DNA of 64,000 bases from contig JADKCZ010000001.1 in NCBI GenBank assembly GCA_016718565.1, positions 186,001-250,000 of the forward strand, read 5' to 3'. How positions within the stretch are numbered: the stretch's first letter is position 1; each line of letters opens with the position of its first letter. Positions 53,817 through 61,444 of the stretch are shown one piece after another. A program made the translations under genes and the position numbers. The notes beneath the pieces are model-generated. The model searched no databases, was not told where the DNA came from, and saw only the letters and a list, made by a program, of their open reading frames with translations. Origin of the DNA: Anaeromyxobacter sp. GTDB taxonomy: Bacteria > Myxococcota > Myxococcia > Myxococcales > Anaeromyxobacteraceae.

Positions 53817-54142
53817 CAGTTCACGGCCGGCACGCCGGGCTCGAACCCGGCCTCGCTGATGGCGGCCACCAGCTGCTTGGCGGTCACCTTGGAGGCGTCG
53901 TAGGTGACGAAGGCCTTCTTCTGCTCCAGGTTCACCTCCACGGTCTTCACCCCGTCCAGCTTCTTCAGGGAGGAGCCCACGTTGTTGACGCAGCCGCCGC
54001 AGGTCATCCCACCCACCGGGATGGTGACCTTGGCGTCGGCCGGCTTCACCTCGGCCGCGGCGGGCGCGGCGGCCTGGGCCTCGGCGGCGAGCGCGAGGGT
54101 GGGGAGCAGCAGGGCGGCGAGCAGGGCGGCGAGCGTCTTCAT
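53816..54142 (-). CDS. Secreted heavy-metal-associated (HMA) domain protein
   Basis: 108 residues from ATG 54142; longer frames upstream lack a signal. Residues 1-21, MKTLAALLAALLLPTLALAAE, are a signal peptide and residues from about 40 on form an HMA domain: VTIPVGGMTCGGCVNNVGSSLKKLDGVKTVEVNLEQKKAFVTYDASKVTAKQLVAAISEAGFEP. The metal-binding motif is MTCGGC (CxxC). Size and layout match periplasmic MerP- or CopZ-like binding proteins. Copper is the most common ligand of this type, but mercury or zinc are possible. No transporter or metalloregulator lies beside it. Confidence 0.85.
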   Translation of the reverse strand: MKTLAALLAALLLPTLALAAEAQAAAPAAAEVKPADAKVTIPVGGMTCGGCVNNVGSSLKKLDGVKTVEVNLEQKKAFVTYDASKVTAKQLVAAISEAGFEPGVPAVN

Positions 54143-54360
54143 CGGGGGGGACCTCGTGGGGTGAACCCCATGTGTAAGGCGGCGGGGGGGCCGGCGGGAA
54201 GTCCCTCGCCCCGGGGGGCGCATGTGGCGGAAGGTCGCAAACGCCGCCCCGCGGCGGGTGCAAGCGACCGCTGACCGGCCGGGGCCGCGGGGCCGGTCCG
54301 GCGGTGGGCCGGCCGACCTGCTTCTCCCCGGCGACCCTGACGCGCTAGCCTCCGCCCGCC

Positions 54361-55734
54361 ATGACCGACGACGCGCGCCTGGCGCGCCACCAGCGGCTCG
54401 CCGAGGCCGATCACCGCCACCTCTGGCACCCCTTCACCCAGATGGAGGGCTGGCTCGAGGAGGATCCGCTCATCGTGGACTCGGCCGACGGCGTGTACCT
54501 CACCGACACGCTCGGCCGCCGCTACCTCGACGGCGTCTCCTCCCTCTGGTGCAACGTGCACGGCCACCGGGTGCCGGAGCTGGACGAGGCGGTGCGCGCC
54601 CAGCTCGACCGGGTGGCCCACAGCACGCTGCTGGGGCTGGCCTCCACCGCCTCCATCGAGTGCGCCGAGGAGCTGGTGCGCCACCTGCCGGCGGGGCTGA
54701 CCCGGGTCTTCTTCTCCGACGCCGGGGCCACCGCGGTGGAGGTCGCCGTCAAGATGGCCTACCAGCACCACCAGCTGCGCGGCGACCTGGATCGGCGCGA
54801 GTTCGTGGCGCTCTCCGGCGGCTACCACGGCGACACCCTGGGGGCGGTGTCGGTGGGGGGCATGGACCTGTTCCACCGCCTCTTCGCCCCGCTGCTCTTC
54901 GACGTGCACCACGCGCCGCAGCCGTACTGCTACCGCTGCCCGCTCGGGAAGGCCCTGCCGTCGTGCGGCCTGGCCTGCGCCGGCGAGGTGGAGCGGATCT
55001 TCGCCGAGCGGCCGGGGAAGATCGCCGCGCTGGTGGTGGAGCCGCTGGTGCAGGGGGCCGACGGCATGATCACCCAGCCGCCCGGCTACCTGCGCCGGCT
55101 GCGCCAGCTGTGCGACCGCGAGGGGGCGCTGCTGGTCTGCGACGAGGTGGCCACCGGCTTCGGGCGCACCGGCACCATGTTCGCGGTGGAGCAGGAGGGC
55201 GTCCGGCCGGACCTGATGACGGTGGCCAAGGGGCTCACCGGCGGCTACCTGCCGCTGGCCGCCACGCTGGCCACCGAGGAGGTCTTCCGCTCCTTCCTCG
55301 GGCCGTTCGAGTCGAAGCGGACCTTCTTCCACGGCCACACCTACGCCGGCAACCCGCTGGCCTGCGCGGTGGCCACCGCCTCCCTCAAGCTCATGACCTC
55401 GAGGCGGGTGGTCGAGGGGCTGCCGTCCAGGGCGGCCGCGCTGGCGGCGGCCCTGGCGCCGCTCCAGGCCCACCCGCACGTGGGCGAGCTCCGGCAGCGC
55501 GGCCTGATGGTGGGCATCGAGCTGGTGCGCGACCGGGCCAGCAAGGCCGAATACGACTACGCGCTCCGGGTGGGGCACCAGGTCTGCCTGGCGGCCCGGC
55601 CGCTCGGGGCCATCCTGCGGCCGCTCGGCAACGTGGTGGTGCTCATGCCGCCGCTGGCCATGACCGAGGCGGAGCTGGCCCGGCTGGCCGGCATCACCCG
55701 GGCCGCCATCGAGCAGGTCACGGCCCGGGCCTGA
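54361..55734 (+). CDS. bioA: Adenosylmethionine-8-amino-7-oxononanoate aminotransferase
   Basis: 457 residues. WHPFTQMEGW and VYLTDTLGRRYLDGVSSLWCNVHGH are characteristic of BioA, GGYHGDTLGAVSVGGMDLFH is the PLP-phosphate region, VCDEVATGFGRTG holds the Asp for the PLP ring, and AKGLTGGYLPLAATL contains the Lys that forms the Schiff base. It makes 7,8-diaminopelargonate from 7-keto-8-aminopelargonate using S-adenosylmethionine. It starts 10 nt after a TAGCCT -10 candidate and lies 3 bp upstream of bioD. bioF and bioB are not in the window. Confidence 0.93.
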   Translation: MTDDARLARHQRLAEADHRHLWHPFTQMEGWLEEDPLIVDSADGVYLTDTLGRRYLDGVSSLWCNVHGHRVPELDEAVRAQLDRVAHSTLLGLASTASIECAEELVRHLPAGLTRVFFSDAGATAVEVAVKMAYQHHQLRGDLDRREFVALSGGYHGDTLGAVSVGGMDLFHRLFAPLLFDVHHAPQPYCYRCPLGKALPSCGLACAGEVERIFAERPGKIAALVVEPLVQGADGMITQPPGYLRRLRQLCDREGALLVCDEVATGFGRTGTMFAVEQEGVRPDLMTVAKGLTGGYLPLAATLATEEVFRSFLGPFESKRTFFHGHTYAGNPLACAVATASLKLMTSRRVVEGLPSRAAALAAALAPLQAHPHVGELRQRGLMVGIELVRDRASKAEYDYALRVGHQVCLAARPLGAILRPLGNVVVLMPPLAMTEAELARLAGITRAAIEQVTARA

Positions 55735-55737
55735 GCG

Positions 55738-56412
55738 ATGCGCGGCCTCTTCGTCACCGCCACCGACACCGGGGTCGGCAAGACCGAGGTGGCCTGCGCC
55801 CTGGTGTCGGGCGCGCGCCAGGACGGGCTGGACGTGGGCGTCATGAAGCCGGCCCAGTCCGGCGTGACCCCGGGCGTCGCGAGCGACGCCGAGCGCCTGG
55901 CCGCCGCGGCCGGCGGCGGCGACCCGCCCGCGCTGGTCTGCCCGCACAGCTTCGCCGCCCCGCTGGCACCCGGGGTGGCGGCGCGGCTGGCCGGGGTGAC
56001 CATCTCGCTCTCCGCCCTGGTGGACGCGGCGCGGGCGCTGGCGGCCCGCCACCAGGCCCTGCTGGTGGAGGGGGCCGGTGGCCTGCTGGTGCCGCTCACC
56101 CCCACCGAGACCTACGCCGACCTGATGGTGGCCCTGGGGCTGCCGGTGCTGGTGGTGGCGCGGGCCGGCCTCGGCACGGTGAACCACACCGCGCTCACGG
56201 TGGAGGCGCTGCGGGCGCGCCGGCTTCGGCTGGCCGGGATCGTGCTCAACCGCACCTCGCCCGACGACGACCCCTCGGTGCCCGAGAACGCCGCCGAGCT
56301 GGCCAGGCTGACCGGCCTGGTGGTGCTGGCCAGCCTGCCGTACTGCGCCGATATCGCTGGGAGAGAAGCGAAACTGCGATCCGCGCTGCGCGGCAAAGTC
56401 CAGTTTTCGTGA
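55738..56412 (+). CDS. bioD: ATP-dependent dethiobiotin synthetase
   Basis: 224 residues. MRGLFVTATDTGVGKTEVACAL is the P-loop (GTDTGVGKT-type), KPAQSGV the diaminopelargonate contact, LLVEGAGGLLVPL the second conserved stretch, and VLNRTS follows. It closes the ureido ring of dethiobiotin using ATP and CO2. It is directly downstream of bioA (3 bp). The last codons and the following 50 bp are less GC-rich than the rest of the window. Confidence 0.92.
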   Translation: MRGLFVTATDTGVGKTEVACALVSGARQDGLDVGVMKPAQSGVTPGVASDAERLAAAAGGGDPPALVCPHSFAAPLAPGVAARLAGVTISLSALVDAARALAARHQALLVEGAGGLLVPLTPTETYADLMVALGLPVLVVARAGLGTVNHTALTVEALRARRLRLAGIVLNRTSPDDDPSVPENAAELARLTGLVVLASLPYCADIAGREAKLRSALRGKVQFS

Positions 56413-56461
56413 GCGTGGCGAAAATTGGATCGGTCGCCGGATCGATCCTAGAGATCCCTGC

Positions 56462-56734
56462 GTGCCGAACGTCGTCGACCTCACGCTCGTCTCCCAGGCG
56501 AGGCGTGCCCTCTTCCGGATGCTGGACGAGCGCGGACTCGGGTTCTTCCTCGAGGAGCGCACCCGCGCCCCGCGCCTGGACTCGCGCCGCATCGCCTGGG
56601 TGGTGGAGTGCGCCCGCCGCCGGGTGGGGCGGCGCGCCCGCCGCGATCCCAACGCGCTGTCGCGCACCCGCCGGGTGGTCCGCCGCGAGCTGATCCGCCG
56701 GCTGGCCGACGCCATGCTGCAGGCCGGGCTGTAG
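56462..56734 (+). CDS. Small arginine-rich protein of unknown function
   Basis: 90 residues from GTG 56462. PNVVDLTLVSQARRALFRMLDERGLGFFLEERTRAPRLDSRRIAWVVECARRR is followed by a very basic tail (RRVGRRARRDPNALSRTRRVVRRELIRRLADAMLQAGL). Arginine makes up about a quarter of the chain, suggesting RNA or DNA binding, but there is no recognised domain. The upstream gap holds the palindrome GGATCGATCC at 56439-56448 and a TAGAGA -10-like hexamer. It could also be a spurious frame. Confidence 0.4.
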   Translation: MPNVVDLTLVSQARRALFRMLDERGLGFFLEERTRAPRLDSRRIAWVVECARRRVGRRARRDPNALSRTRRVVRRELIRRLADAMLQAGL

Positions 56735-56753
56735 CGCCGGGCCGGGGCGCCGC

Positions 56754-57023
56754 TCAGCCGCGCGTCTTCTCCACGAAGCGCAGCCGCACGTCGCGCAGCA
56801 GGTGGTCGAAGAGCGCCTCCTCGTCGGCCGTCAGGTTGCCGCGCGTCTTCTCGCGCAGCATGGCCAGCACGTCGATGGTCTGCTGCGCCAGGGTCAGGTC
56901 CGGGGCCTGGGCCGCGCCGGTCTCGGGGTGGGGCGCGTCGCCCAGGTGGATGAAGGCCGAGGAGCCCAGCCCCATGAGGAAGGTGGTGAAGTCGAGCAGG
57001 GGCGACGGCTTCGGGTCGGTCAC
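56754..57023 (-). CDS. DUF1844 protein
   Basis: 89 residues. LLDFTTFLMGLGSSAFIHLGDAPHPETG and LAQQTIDVLAMLREKTRGNLTADEEALFDHLLRDVRLRFVE are the complete DUF1844 consensus, a small helical family widespread in delta-proteobacteria and Myxococcota with no known function. It is in the same orientation as htrA and lies 32 bp downstream of it, so the two may share a transcript. Confidence 0.85.
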   Translation of the reverse strand: MTDPKPSPLLDFTTFLMGLGSSAFIHLGDAPHPETGAAQAPDLTLAQQTIDVLAMLREKTRGNLTADEEALFDHLLRDVRLRFVEKTRG

Positions 57024-57055
57024 GGCGTCCTCCGGGCGGGGCGATCGGGGTGAGC

Positions 57056-58417
57056 CTAGTCGAGATCGAAGGCGATCCGCTCGGCGGCGTAGCCGCGCTG
57101 CACCAGCACCACCAGCTGCCCGGTGCGGCGGGCCGAGGAGGCGCCGCGGCGGAACTCGTCGAGGGTGGAGACCTCGGCCCCGTTCACCTCGCGCACCAGG
57201 TCCCCCTGGACGATGCCGCTGGTGGCCGCCGGGCTGCCCTTGGTGACGGCGCGCACCGCCAGCACCGTGCCGCCGGCGGCCTTGACCTGCTCGAGCGCCA
57301 GGCCGACGCGCCGCTGCACCAGCTGCTCGGCCCGCTGCGGCGAGAGCTCCACCGCCGCCACCACCACCTGCAGCCGGGCGGCGCCGCGCCGGAGGTCGAG
57401 CCGGGCCGCCCCGCCGATGGCCAGGTCGCGCAGCCGGAACTTCACCTCCTCGGCCAGCTCGGGCGGCGCGCCGTCGAGCGCCTCGACGACGTCGCCGCGC
57501 CGCACCCCGGCCTTCTCGGCCGGCGAGCCCGGGTCCACCGCGGTGACCTCCACGCCGCCCGAGGCGCCCACCGCGGCGCCGTCGCGGGCCGGCAGGTCGG
57601 CCACCGAGAGCCCCAGGTAGCCCTCGCGCACCTCGCCGTGGGTGATCAGGTCCTCGGCGATGCGGCGGGCCCGGTCGATGGGGATGGCGAAGCCGATGCC
57701 GGCGCTGCGCTCGCCCAGGATGGCGGTGTTGATGCCCACCAGCCGCCCCTCGATGTCGAGCAGCGGCCCGCCCGAGTTGCCGGGGTTGATCGAGGCGTCG
57801 GTCTGGATGAAGTCGAAGAGCATGCGCTCGCCGGCCCGGAAGTTGCGGTGCAGGGCCGAGACCACCCCGGTGGTGACGGTGTGCGAGAGGCCGAAGGGGT
57901 TGCCGATGGCCAGCACCGTCTCGCCGATGAGCAGCTCCTCGGAGCGGCCCATGGCGGCGAAGGGGAGCCGCTCCCGGGTCTCCAGCTTGAGCACCGCCAG
58001 GTCGGCGGCCGGGTCGGTGCCCACCACCTTGGCCAGCAGGTCGCGGCCGTCGGCCAGCCCGACGCGGAAGCGGGCGCCGCGCTCGACCACGTGGTTGTTG
58101 GTGAGCAGGTAGCCGTCGGGCGAGACGATCACGCCCGAGCCGAGCGAGGTGACGGCGTAGCCCTTGCGGGTGCGGGGGCGCGAGAAGAAGTCCTCGAACA
58201 GCCCGCTGGCCGCCCCCTGCCGCGAGGGCACGCGGATGCGGACCAGCTCCTCGGCGGAGACGTTGACCACCGCCCCGCGCACCTTCTCCACGGCGGCGAC
58301 CACCGGGGTGCGGCGTGCGGCGATCGGGGTGGACTCGGCGCGGGGCAGGACCTCCCGCGCGCTCGCCGCAGAGGCGGCGAGGATCAGGGCCGCGGCGAGC
58401 AGGGGCCGGGCCGTCAC
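57056..58417 (-). CDS. HtrA/Deg-family periplasmic serine protease with two PDZ domains
   Basis: 453 residues from GTG 58417. A signal peptide (about 1-20) ends at AASAR. The trypsin-like core has TNNHVV (catalytic His), DPAADLAVLKLE (Asp) and GNSGGPLLDIEG (Ser). The loop GSGVIVSPDGY is normal. Two PDZ domains follow (about 280-365 with VDPGSPAEKAGVRRGDVVEALDG, and about 375-453 with VTKGSPAATSGIVQGDLVREVNG). It degrades or chaperones misfolded envelope proteins. A 62-residue acidic protein precedes it by 4 bp, and DUF1844 follows. Confidence 0.93.
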   Translation of the reverse strand: MTARPLLAAALILAASAASAREVLPRAESTPIAARRTPVVAAVEKVRGAVVNVSAEELVRIRVPSRQGAASGLFEDFFSRPRTRKGYAVTSLGSGVIVSPDGYLLTNNHVVERGARFRVGLADGRDLLAKVVGTDPAADLAVLKLETRERLPFAAMGRSEELLIGETVLAIGNPFGLSHTVTTGVVSALHRNFRAGERMLFDFIQTDASINPGNSGGPLLDIEGRLVGINTAILGERSAGIGFAIPIDRARRIAEDLITHGEVREGYLGLSVADLPARDGAAVGASGGVEVTAVDPGSPAEKAGVRRGDVVEALDGAPPELAEEVKFRLRDLAIGGAARLDLRRGAARLQVVVAAVELSPQRAEQLVQRRVGLALEQVKAAGGTVLAVRAVTKGSPAATSGIVQGDLVREVNGAEVSTLDEFRRGASSARRTGQLVVLVQRGYAAERIAFDLD

Positions 58418-58421
58418 GGCG

Positions 58422-58610
58422 TTACTCCGCGTCGTCCTCGTCGTCGAGGTCGTCGTCGTCGAGGGCGGCGTCCATCTCCAGCACCTGGTTCTCCAGGTCG
58501 GGCAGGGCCTTCAGGTGGGCGGCGTAGGCCTTCTCGTCCACGAGGCCCTTGCGCAGGTAGCGGGTGACCACGCGCTTGTCGATCTGCTTCGTCTCGAACG
58601 TCTCGGCCAT
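58422..58610 (-). CDS. Short acidic protein of unknown function upstream of htrA
   Basis: 62 residues from ATG 58610. MAETFETKQIDKRVVTRYLRKGLVDEKAYAAHLKALPDLENQVLEMDA is followed by ALDDDDLDDEDDAE, a strongly acidic tail. The pattern (KGLVDEKAYAAHLKALPDLEDQ-like) resembles small proteins seen in Myxococcota next to htrA, but I cannot name a family. It stops with TAA, 4 bp before the htrA GTG, and the promoter at 58648-58675 probably drives both. Confidence 0.6.
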   Translation of the reverse strand: MAETFETKQIDKRVVTRYLRKGLVDEKAYAAHLKALPDLENQVLEMDAALDDDDLDDEDDAE

Positions 58611-58647
58611 GTGTGGGGGACCTCGGGCTGCCGTGAAGTGCGCGGAC

Positions 58648-58675
58648 CTTATGCGGCGCCTTGCCGGGCCGTCAA
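58648..58675 (-). promoter_or_regulatory. Candidate sigma-70 promoter for the acidic-protein/htrA unit
   Basis: Minus-strand TTGACG (58675-58670), a 16-bp spacer, then CATAAG (58653-58648). Transcription would start near 58641, about 31 nt before ATG 58610. This is one of the best matches to consensus in the window. Confidence 0.5.
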
Positions 58676-58700
58676 GCGGCGTGCTACCCCGCCGGGGAGC

Positions 58701-59357
58701 ATGCCCCTCCCGCCCTCCGCCGCGCGCGCCGCGCGCCTGTCGCGCCTCTCCGGCCTGTACGCCATCGTGGGCGGCGCCGACCCGGTGGCGCAGGCCGGGG
58801 CGGCGCTGTCGGGCGGCGCCCGGGTGGTGCAGCTGCGGGTGAAGGACGCGCCCGCCGGCCAGGTGCTGGAGGCGGCCCGCCGGGTGGTGGCGCTGGCGGC
58901 CGGCCGGGCCCTGGTGATCGTCAACGACCGGGCCGACCTGGCGCTGCTGGCCGGCGCCGACGGGGTGCACCTGGGCGACGAGGACCTGCCGGTGGCGGAG
59001 GCGCGGGCGCTCATGGGGCCGGACCTGCTGGTGGGCCGCTCCACCCGCACCCTGGCCGACGGGCAGGCCGCCCTGGCCGCCGGCGCCGACCACGTCGGCT
59101 TCGGCCCGGTCTTCGCCACCGCCAGCAAGGCCATCGCGGTGGCGCCGCGCGGCCTGGCCGCGCTGCGCGAGGTGGCGGCCGCGCTGCCGGCGCCGCTGGT
59201 GGCCATCGGCGGCATCGGCCTGGAGGGGATCGCGGAGGTGGCCCAGGCCGGCGCTGCGGCGGCGGCCGTCATCGGCGCGCTCTTCGACGGGCCCGACCCG
59301 GCGGCGCGGGCGCGGGCGCTGGCGGCCGCCTTCGAGGCCGGCCGGGGGCGAAGGTGA
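58701..59357 (+). CDS. thiE: Thiamine-phosphate synthase
   Basis: 218 residues from ATG 58701 with GGGGAG just upstream. VVQLRVKDAPAG, IVNDRADLALLAGADGVHLGDEDLP, VGRSTRTLADGQAALAAGADHVGFGPVFATASK and GGIGLEGIAEVAQAGAAAAAVIGAL are ThiE signatures; the phosphate-binding and pyrophosphate residues are in place. It couples HMP-pyrophosphate and thiazole phosphate to thiamine phosphate. No TPP riboswitch is visible upstream. Its stop overlaps the next gene's GTG (GTGA). Confidence 0.9.
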   Translation: MPLPPSAARAARLSRLSGLYAIVGGADPVAQAGAALSGGARVVQLRVKDAPAGQVLEAARRVVALAAGRALVIVNDRADLALLAGADGVHLGDEDLPVAEARALMGPDLLVGRSTRTLADGQAALAAGADHVGFGPVFATASKAIAVAPRGLAALREVAAALPAPLVAIGGIGLEGIAEVAQAGAAAAAVIGALFDGPDPAARARALAAAFEAGRGRR

Positions 59358-60100
59358 GCCGCCCGCGCATCGGCCTGACGCTCGACGCCGACCAGGCGGG
59401 CGACCGCTACCTGCTCGGCCGCGCCTACGTGGACGCGGTGGCCGAGGCCGGCGGGCTGCCGCTCCTCCTGCCGCACCTGGCGGCGCTGGCGGCCGAGACC
59501 CTGGCCGCGCTCGACGGGCTGGTGATCAGCGGCGGCGCCTTCGACGTGCCGCCCGAGCTGTACGGCGAGGCGCGCCGCCCGGCCTGCGGGCCGAGCAGGC
59601 CGGAGCGGACCCGGGCCGAGCTGGCCCTGCTGCAGGCGGCGCTGGCGGCCGGCCTGCCGGTGCTGGGCGTGTGCGGCGGGATGCAGCTCATGGCGGTGGC
59701 CCGCGGCGGGGCGCTCTGGCAGGACCTGGTGGCCGACCTGGGCCCGGCCGGGCCGGACGGCGCGCCGCCGGGCCGCCGGGTCGCGGGCCTGCGCCACGAG
59801 CAGCCGGCGCCCAAGGACGTGCCCTCGCACCTGGTGGAGGTGGCGCCGGGCACCCGGCTGGCCGGGCTGGTGGGGGCCGGTCCACTCATGGTGAATTCGA
59901 CGCACCACCAGGCGGTGCGGGCGCCGGGCGCCGGGGTGGTGGTCTCGGCGCTGGCGCCGGACGGCGTGGTCGAGGCCCTGGAGCTGGCCGGCCCGGCCTT
60001 CGCGCTGGGGGTGCAGTGGCACCCCGAGGCGGCGGCCCGCCACGAGCCGCGCCACGCGGCCATCTACCGCGGCCTGGTCGAGGCCGCCCGGAGGACCTGA
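59354..60100 (+). CDS. Class I glutamine amidotransferase-like peptidase C26 (PuuD-type)
   Basis: 248 residues from GTG 59354. PVLGVCGGMQLMAVARGG provides the nucleophilic Cys (about residue 107) and LGVQWHPEAAARHE the His and Glu of the catalytic triad (about 221-223). GLVISGGAFDVPPELYG, with Phe-Asp where gamma-glutamyl-GABA hydrolases have (G/A)D(V/I)xP, is the oxyanion-loop region. The family cleaves gamma-glutamyl bonds. Its coding sequence overlaps thiE (GTGA) and thiD (1 bp), so translation is coupled to thiamine biosynthesis; the substrate is unknown. Confidence 0.82.
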   Translation: MSRPRIGLTLDADQAGDRYLLGRAYVDAVAEAGGLPLLLPHLAALAAETLAALDGLVISGGAFDVPPELYGEARRPACGPSRPERTRAELALLQAALAAGLPVLGVCGGMQLMAVARGGALWQDLVADLGPAGPDGAPPGRRVAGLRHEQPAPKDVPSHLVEVAPGTRLAGLVGAGPLMVNSTHHQAVRAPGAGVVVSALAPDGVVEALELAGPAFALGVQWHPEAAARHEPRHAAIYRGLVEAARRT

Positions 60101-60840
60101 TGCGGGTGCTGCTGGTGGCCGGGCTGGATCCCACGGCGGGGGCCGGCCTGGCGGCCGACCTGGAGGCGCTGCACGCGGTGGGGGCGCGGGGCTGGCCGGT
60201 GGCGGCCGCGCTCACCGCCCAGGGTCCGGCCGGGGTGAAGGGCTGGAGCCCGGTGCCCGAGGACCTGCTGCTGGCGCAGGTCGACGCGCTGCTGGAGGGG
60301 GCCGGGGAGCGGCCGCGGGCGGTGAAGACCGGCATGCTCGGCACCGCCGGCCTGGCGGCCGCCCTGTGCCGCCGGCTGACCGCCGCCGACCTGGCCAGGG
60401 TGCCGCTGGTGCTCGACCCGGTGCTCCTCTCCACCTCCGGCACCCAGCTGCTGGACTGCGGCGGCGCCACGCCCTTCGAGGCGCTGGCGCCCTTGCTGGC
60501 GCGGGCCCGCCTGGCCACCCCCAACCTGCCGGAGCTGGCGGCGCTGACCGGCCTGGACGTCGGGAGCGACGCCGCCGCGGTCAAGGCGGCGCGCCGGCTC
60601 GGCGCGCGGGCGGTGCTGGTGAAGGGCGGCCACCGGGAGGGGGCGCCGGTGGACCTGCTGGTCGAGGCGCGCCGGGTGACGCGGTTCGAGGGGACGCGCC
60701 GCCCCGGCACGGCGCGCGGCACCGGCTGCCGGCTGGCCTCGGCCATCGCCGGCCTGCTGGCGCAGGGCGCCTCGCTGGAGGACGCGGTGCGCGGGGCCAG
60801 GCTGGTGGTGGAGCGCTACCTGGACGCCGCCGCCGGGTGA
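60100..60840 (+). CDS. thiD: Hydroxymethylpyrimidine/phosphomethylpyrimidine kinase
   Basis: 246 residues from ATG 60100. LLVAGLDPTAGAGLAADLEALHAVGARGWPVAAALTAQGPAGVKG is the N-terminal ThiD block, KTGMLGTAGLAAALCRRL and LVLDPVLLSTSGTQLLD follow, TPNLPELAALTGLD holds an active-site Asn-Glu, and GTARGTGCRLASAIAGLLAQG is the ATP/anion-binding motif with the catalytic-base position Cys-Arg replaced relative to GTGCTLS. It phosphorylates HMP and HMP-P. Its start overlaps the C26 gene stop by one base. Confidence 0.88.
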   Translation: MRVLLVAGLDPTAGAGLAADLEALHAVGARGWPVAAALTAQGPAGVKGWSPVPEDLLLAQVDALLEGAGERPRAVKTGMLGTAGLAAALCRRLTAADLARVPLVLDPVLLSTSGTQLLDCGGATPFEALAPLLARARLATPNLPELAALTGLDVGSDAAAVKAARRLGARAVLVKGGHREGAPVDLLVEARRVTRFEGTRRPGTARGTGCRLASAIAGLLAQGASLEDAVRGARLVVERYLDAAAG

Positions 60841-60842
60841 CG

Positions 60843-60867
60843 CCGCCGCGGCACTTCGCCGCGGCGG
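60843..60867 (+). terminator. Hairpin after thiD
   Basis: CCGCCGCGG (60843-60851) and CCGCGGCGG (60859-60867) are perfect 9-bp arms with a 7-nt loop beginning 2 bp after the thiD stop. No T-tract follows. A strong GC stem at the operon end, but terminator function is unproved. Confidence 0.45.
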
Positions 60868-60967
60868 ATCGGCGCCAGCCCGGCCCTTCATGGTCTTGCC
60901 GACGGGCCGGTCCGGCTGGGAACCTTGAGGGGCGCCGACCGCCGCGCCCGACCGGAGCCCACGCCCG

Positions 60968-61399
60968 ATGACCGACACCTACCAGTGGTCCGACGCCTAC
61001 CGCCTGGGCATCCCCGGCGTCGACCAGGAGCACCAGACCTTCTTCGCCCTGCTCAGGGCGCTGGAGGCCGGCGTCCGGCTGGGAGACGACCTGATCGCCC
61101 GCGCGGCGCTGGGCGAGCTCAGGCGCTACGCCGAGCTCCACTTCACCAACGAGGAGGAGTTCCTCGACGCGGTGGGCTACCCGGACCTGCCGGCCCACCA
61201 GGTGGAGCACCGCGCCTTCGTGCGCGAGGTGGCGCTGCTGGAGTCCCGGCCCGGCCTGCCGACCCGCGCGGCGGTGGACCTGGCCCGCACCTGGCTGCAG
61301 GCCCACATCCTCGGCACCGACCGGCGCTACACCACCTGGCTCGACGGCACCGAGGCCGAGGAGCCGGCCTACCCGGCTCCCCCGGCGACGCGGGGCTGA
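60968..61399 (+). CDS. Bacteriohemerythrin
   Basis: 143 residues. VDQEHQTFFALLRAL (first His), YAELHFTNEEEFLDAVGYPDLPAHQVEHRAFV (His, Glu, then two His) and WLQAHILGTDRRY (His and Asp) provide the full HxxxE...HxxxH...HxxxxD di-iron set of hemerythrins. It binds oxygen, and in bacteria may serve oxygen sensing, storage or delivery. The upstream region 60868-60967 holds no clear gene. It stands alone. Confidence 0.92.
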   Translation: MTDTYQWSDAYRLGIPGVDQEHQTFFALLRALEAGVRLGDDLIARAALGELRRYAELHFTNEEEFLDAVGYPDLPAHQVEHRAFVREVALLESRPGLPTRAAVDLARTWLQAHILGTDRRYTTWLDGTEAEEPAYPAPPATRG

Positions 61400-61444
61400 G
61401 CGGCCGCAGCGGCGCCGCCGGTCGCGACCGGCCCCGCGCCGCGG

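Noticed and set aside
58611..58700. TPP riboswitch upstream of thiE
   Set aside because: The 90-bp gap is too short and shows no conserved TPP aptamer core; it contains the divergent promoter instead.
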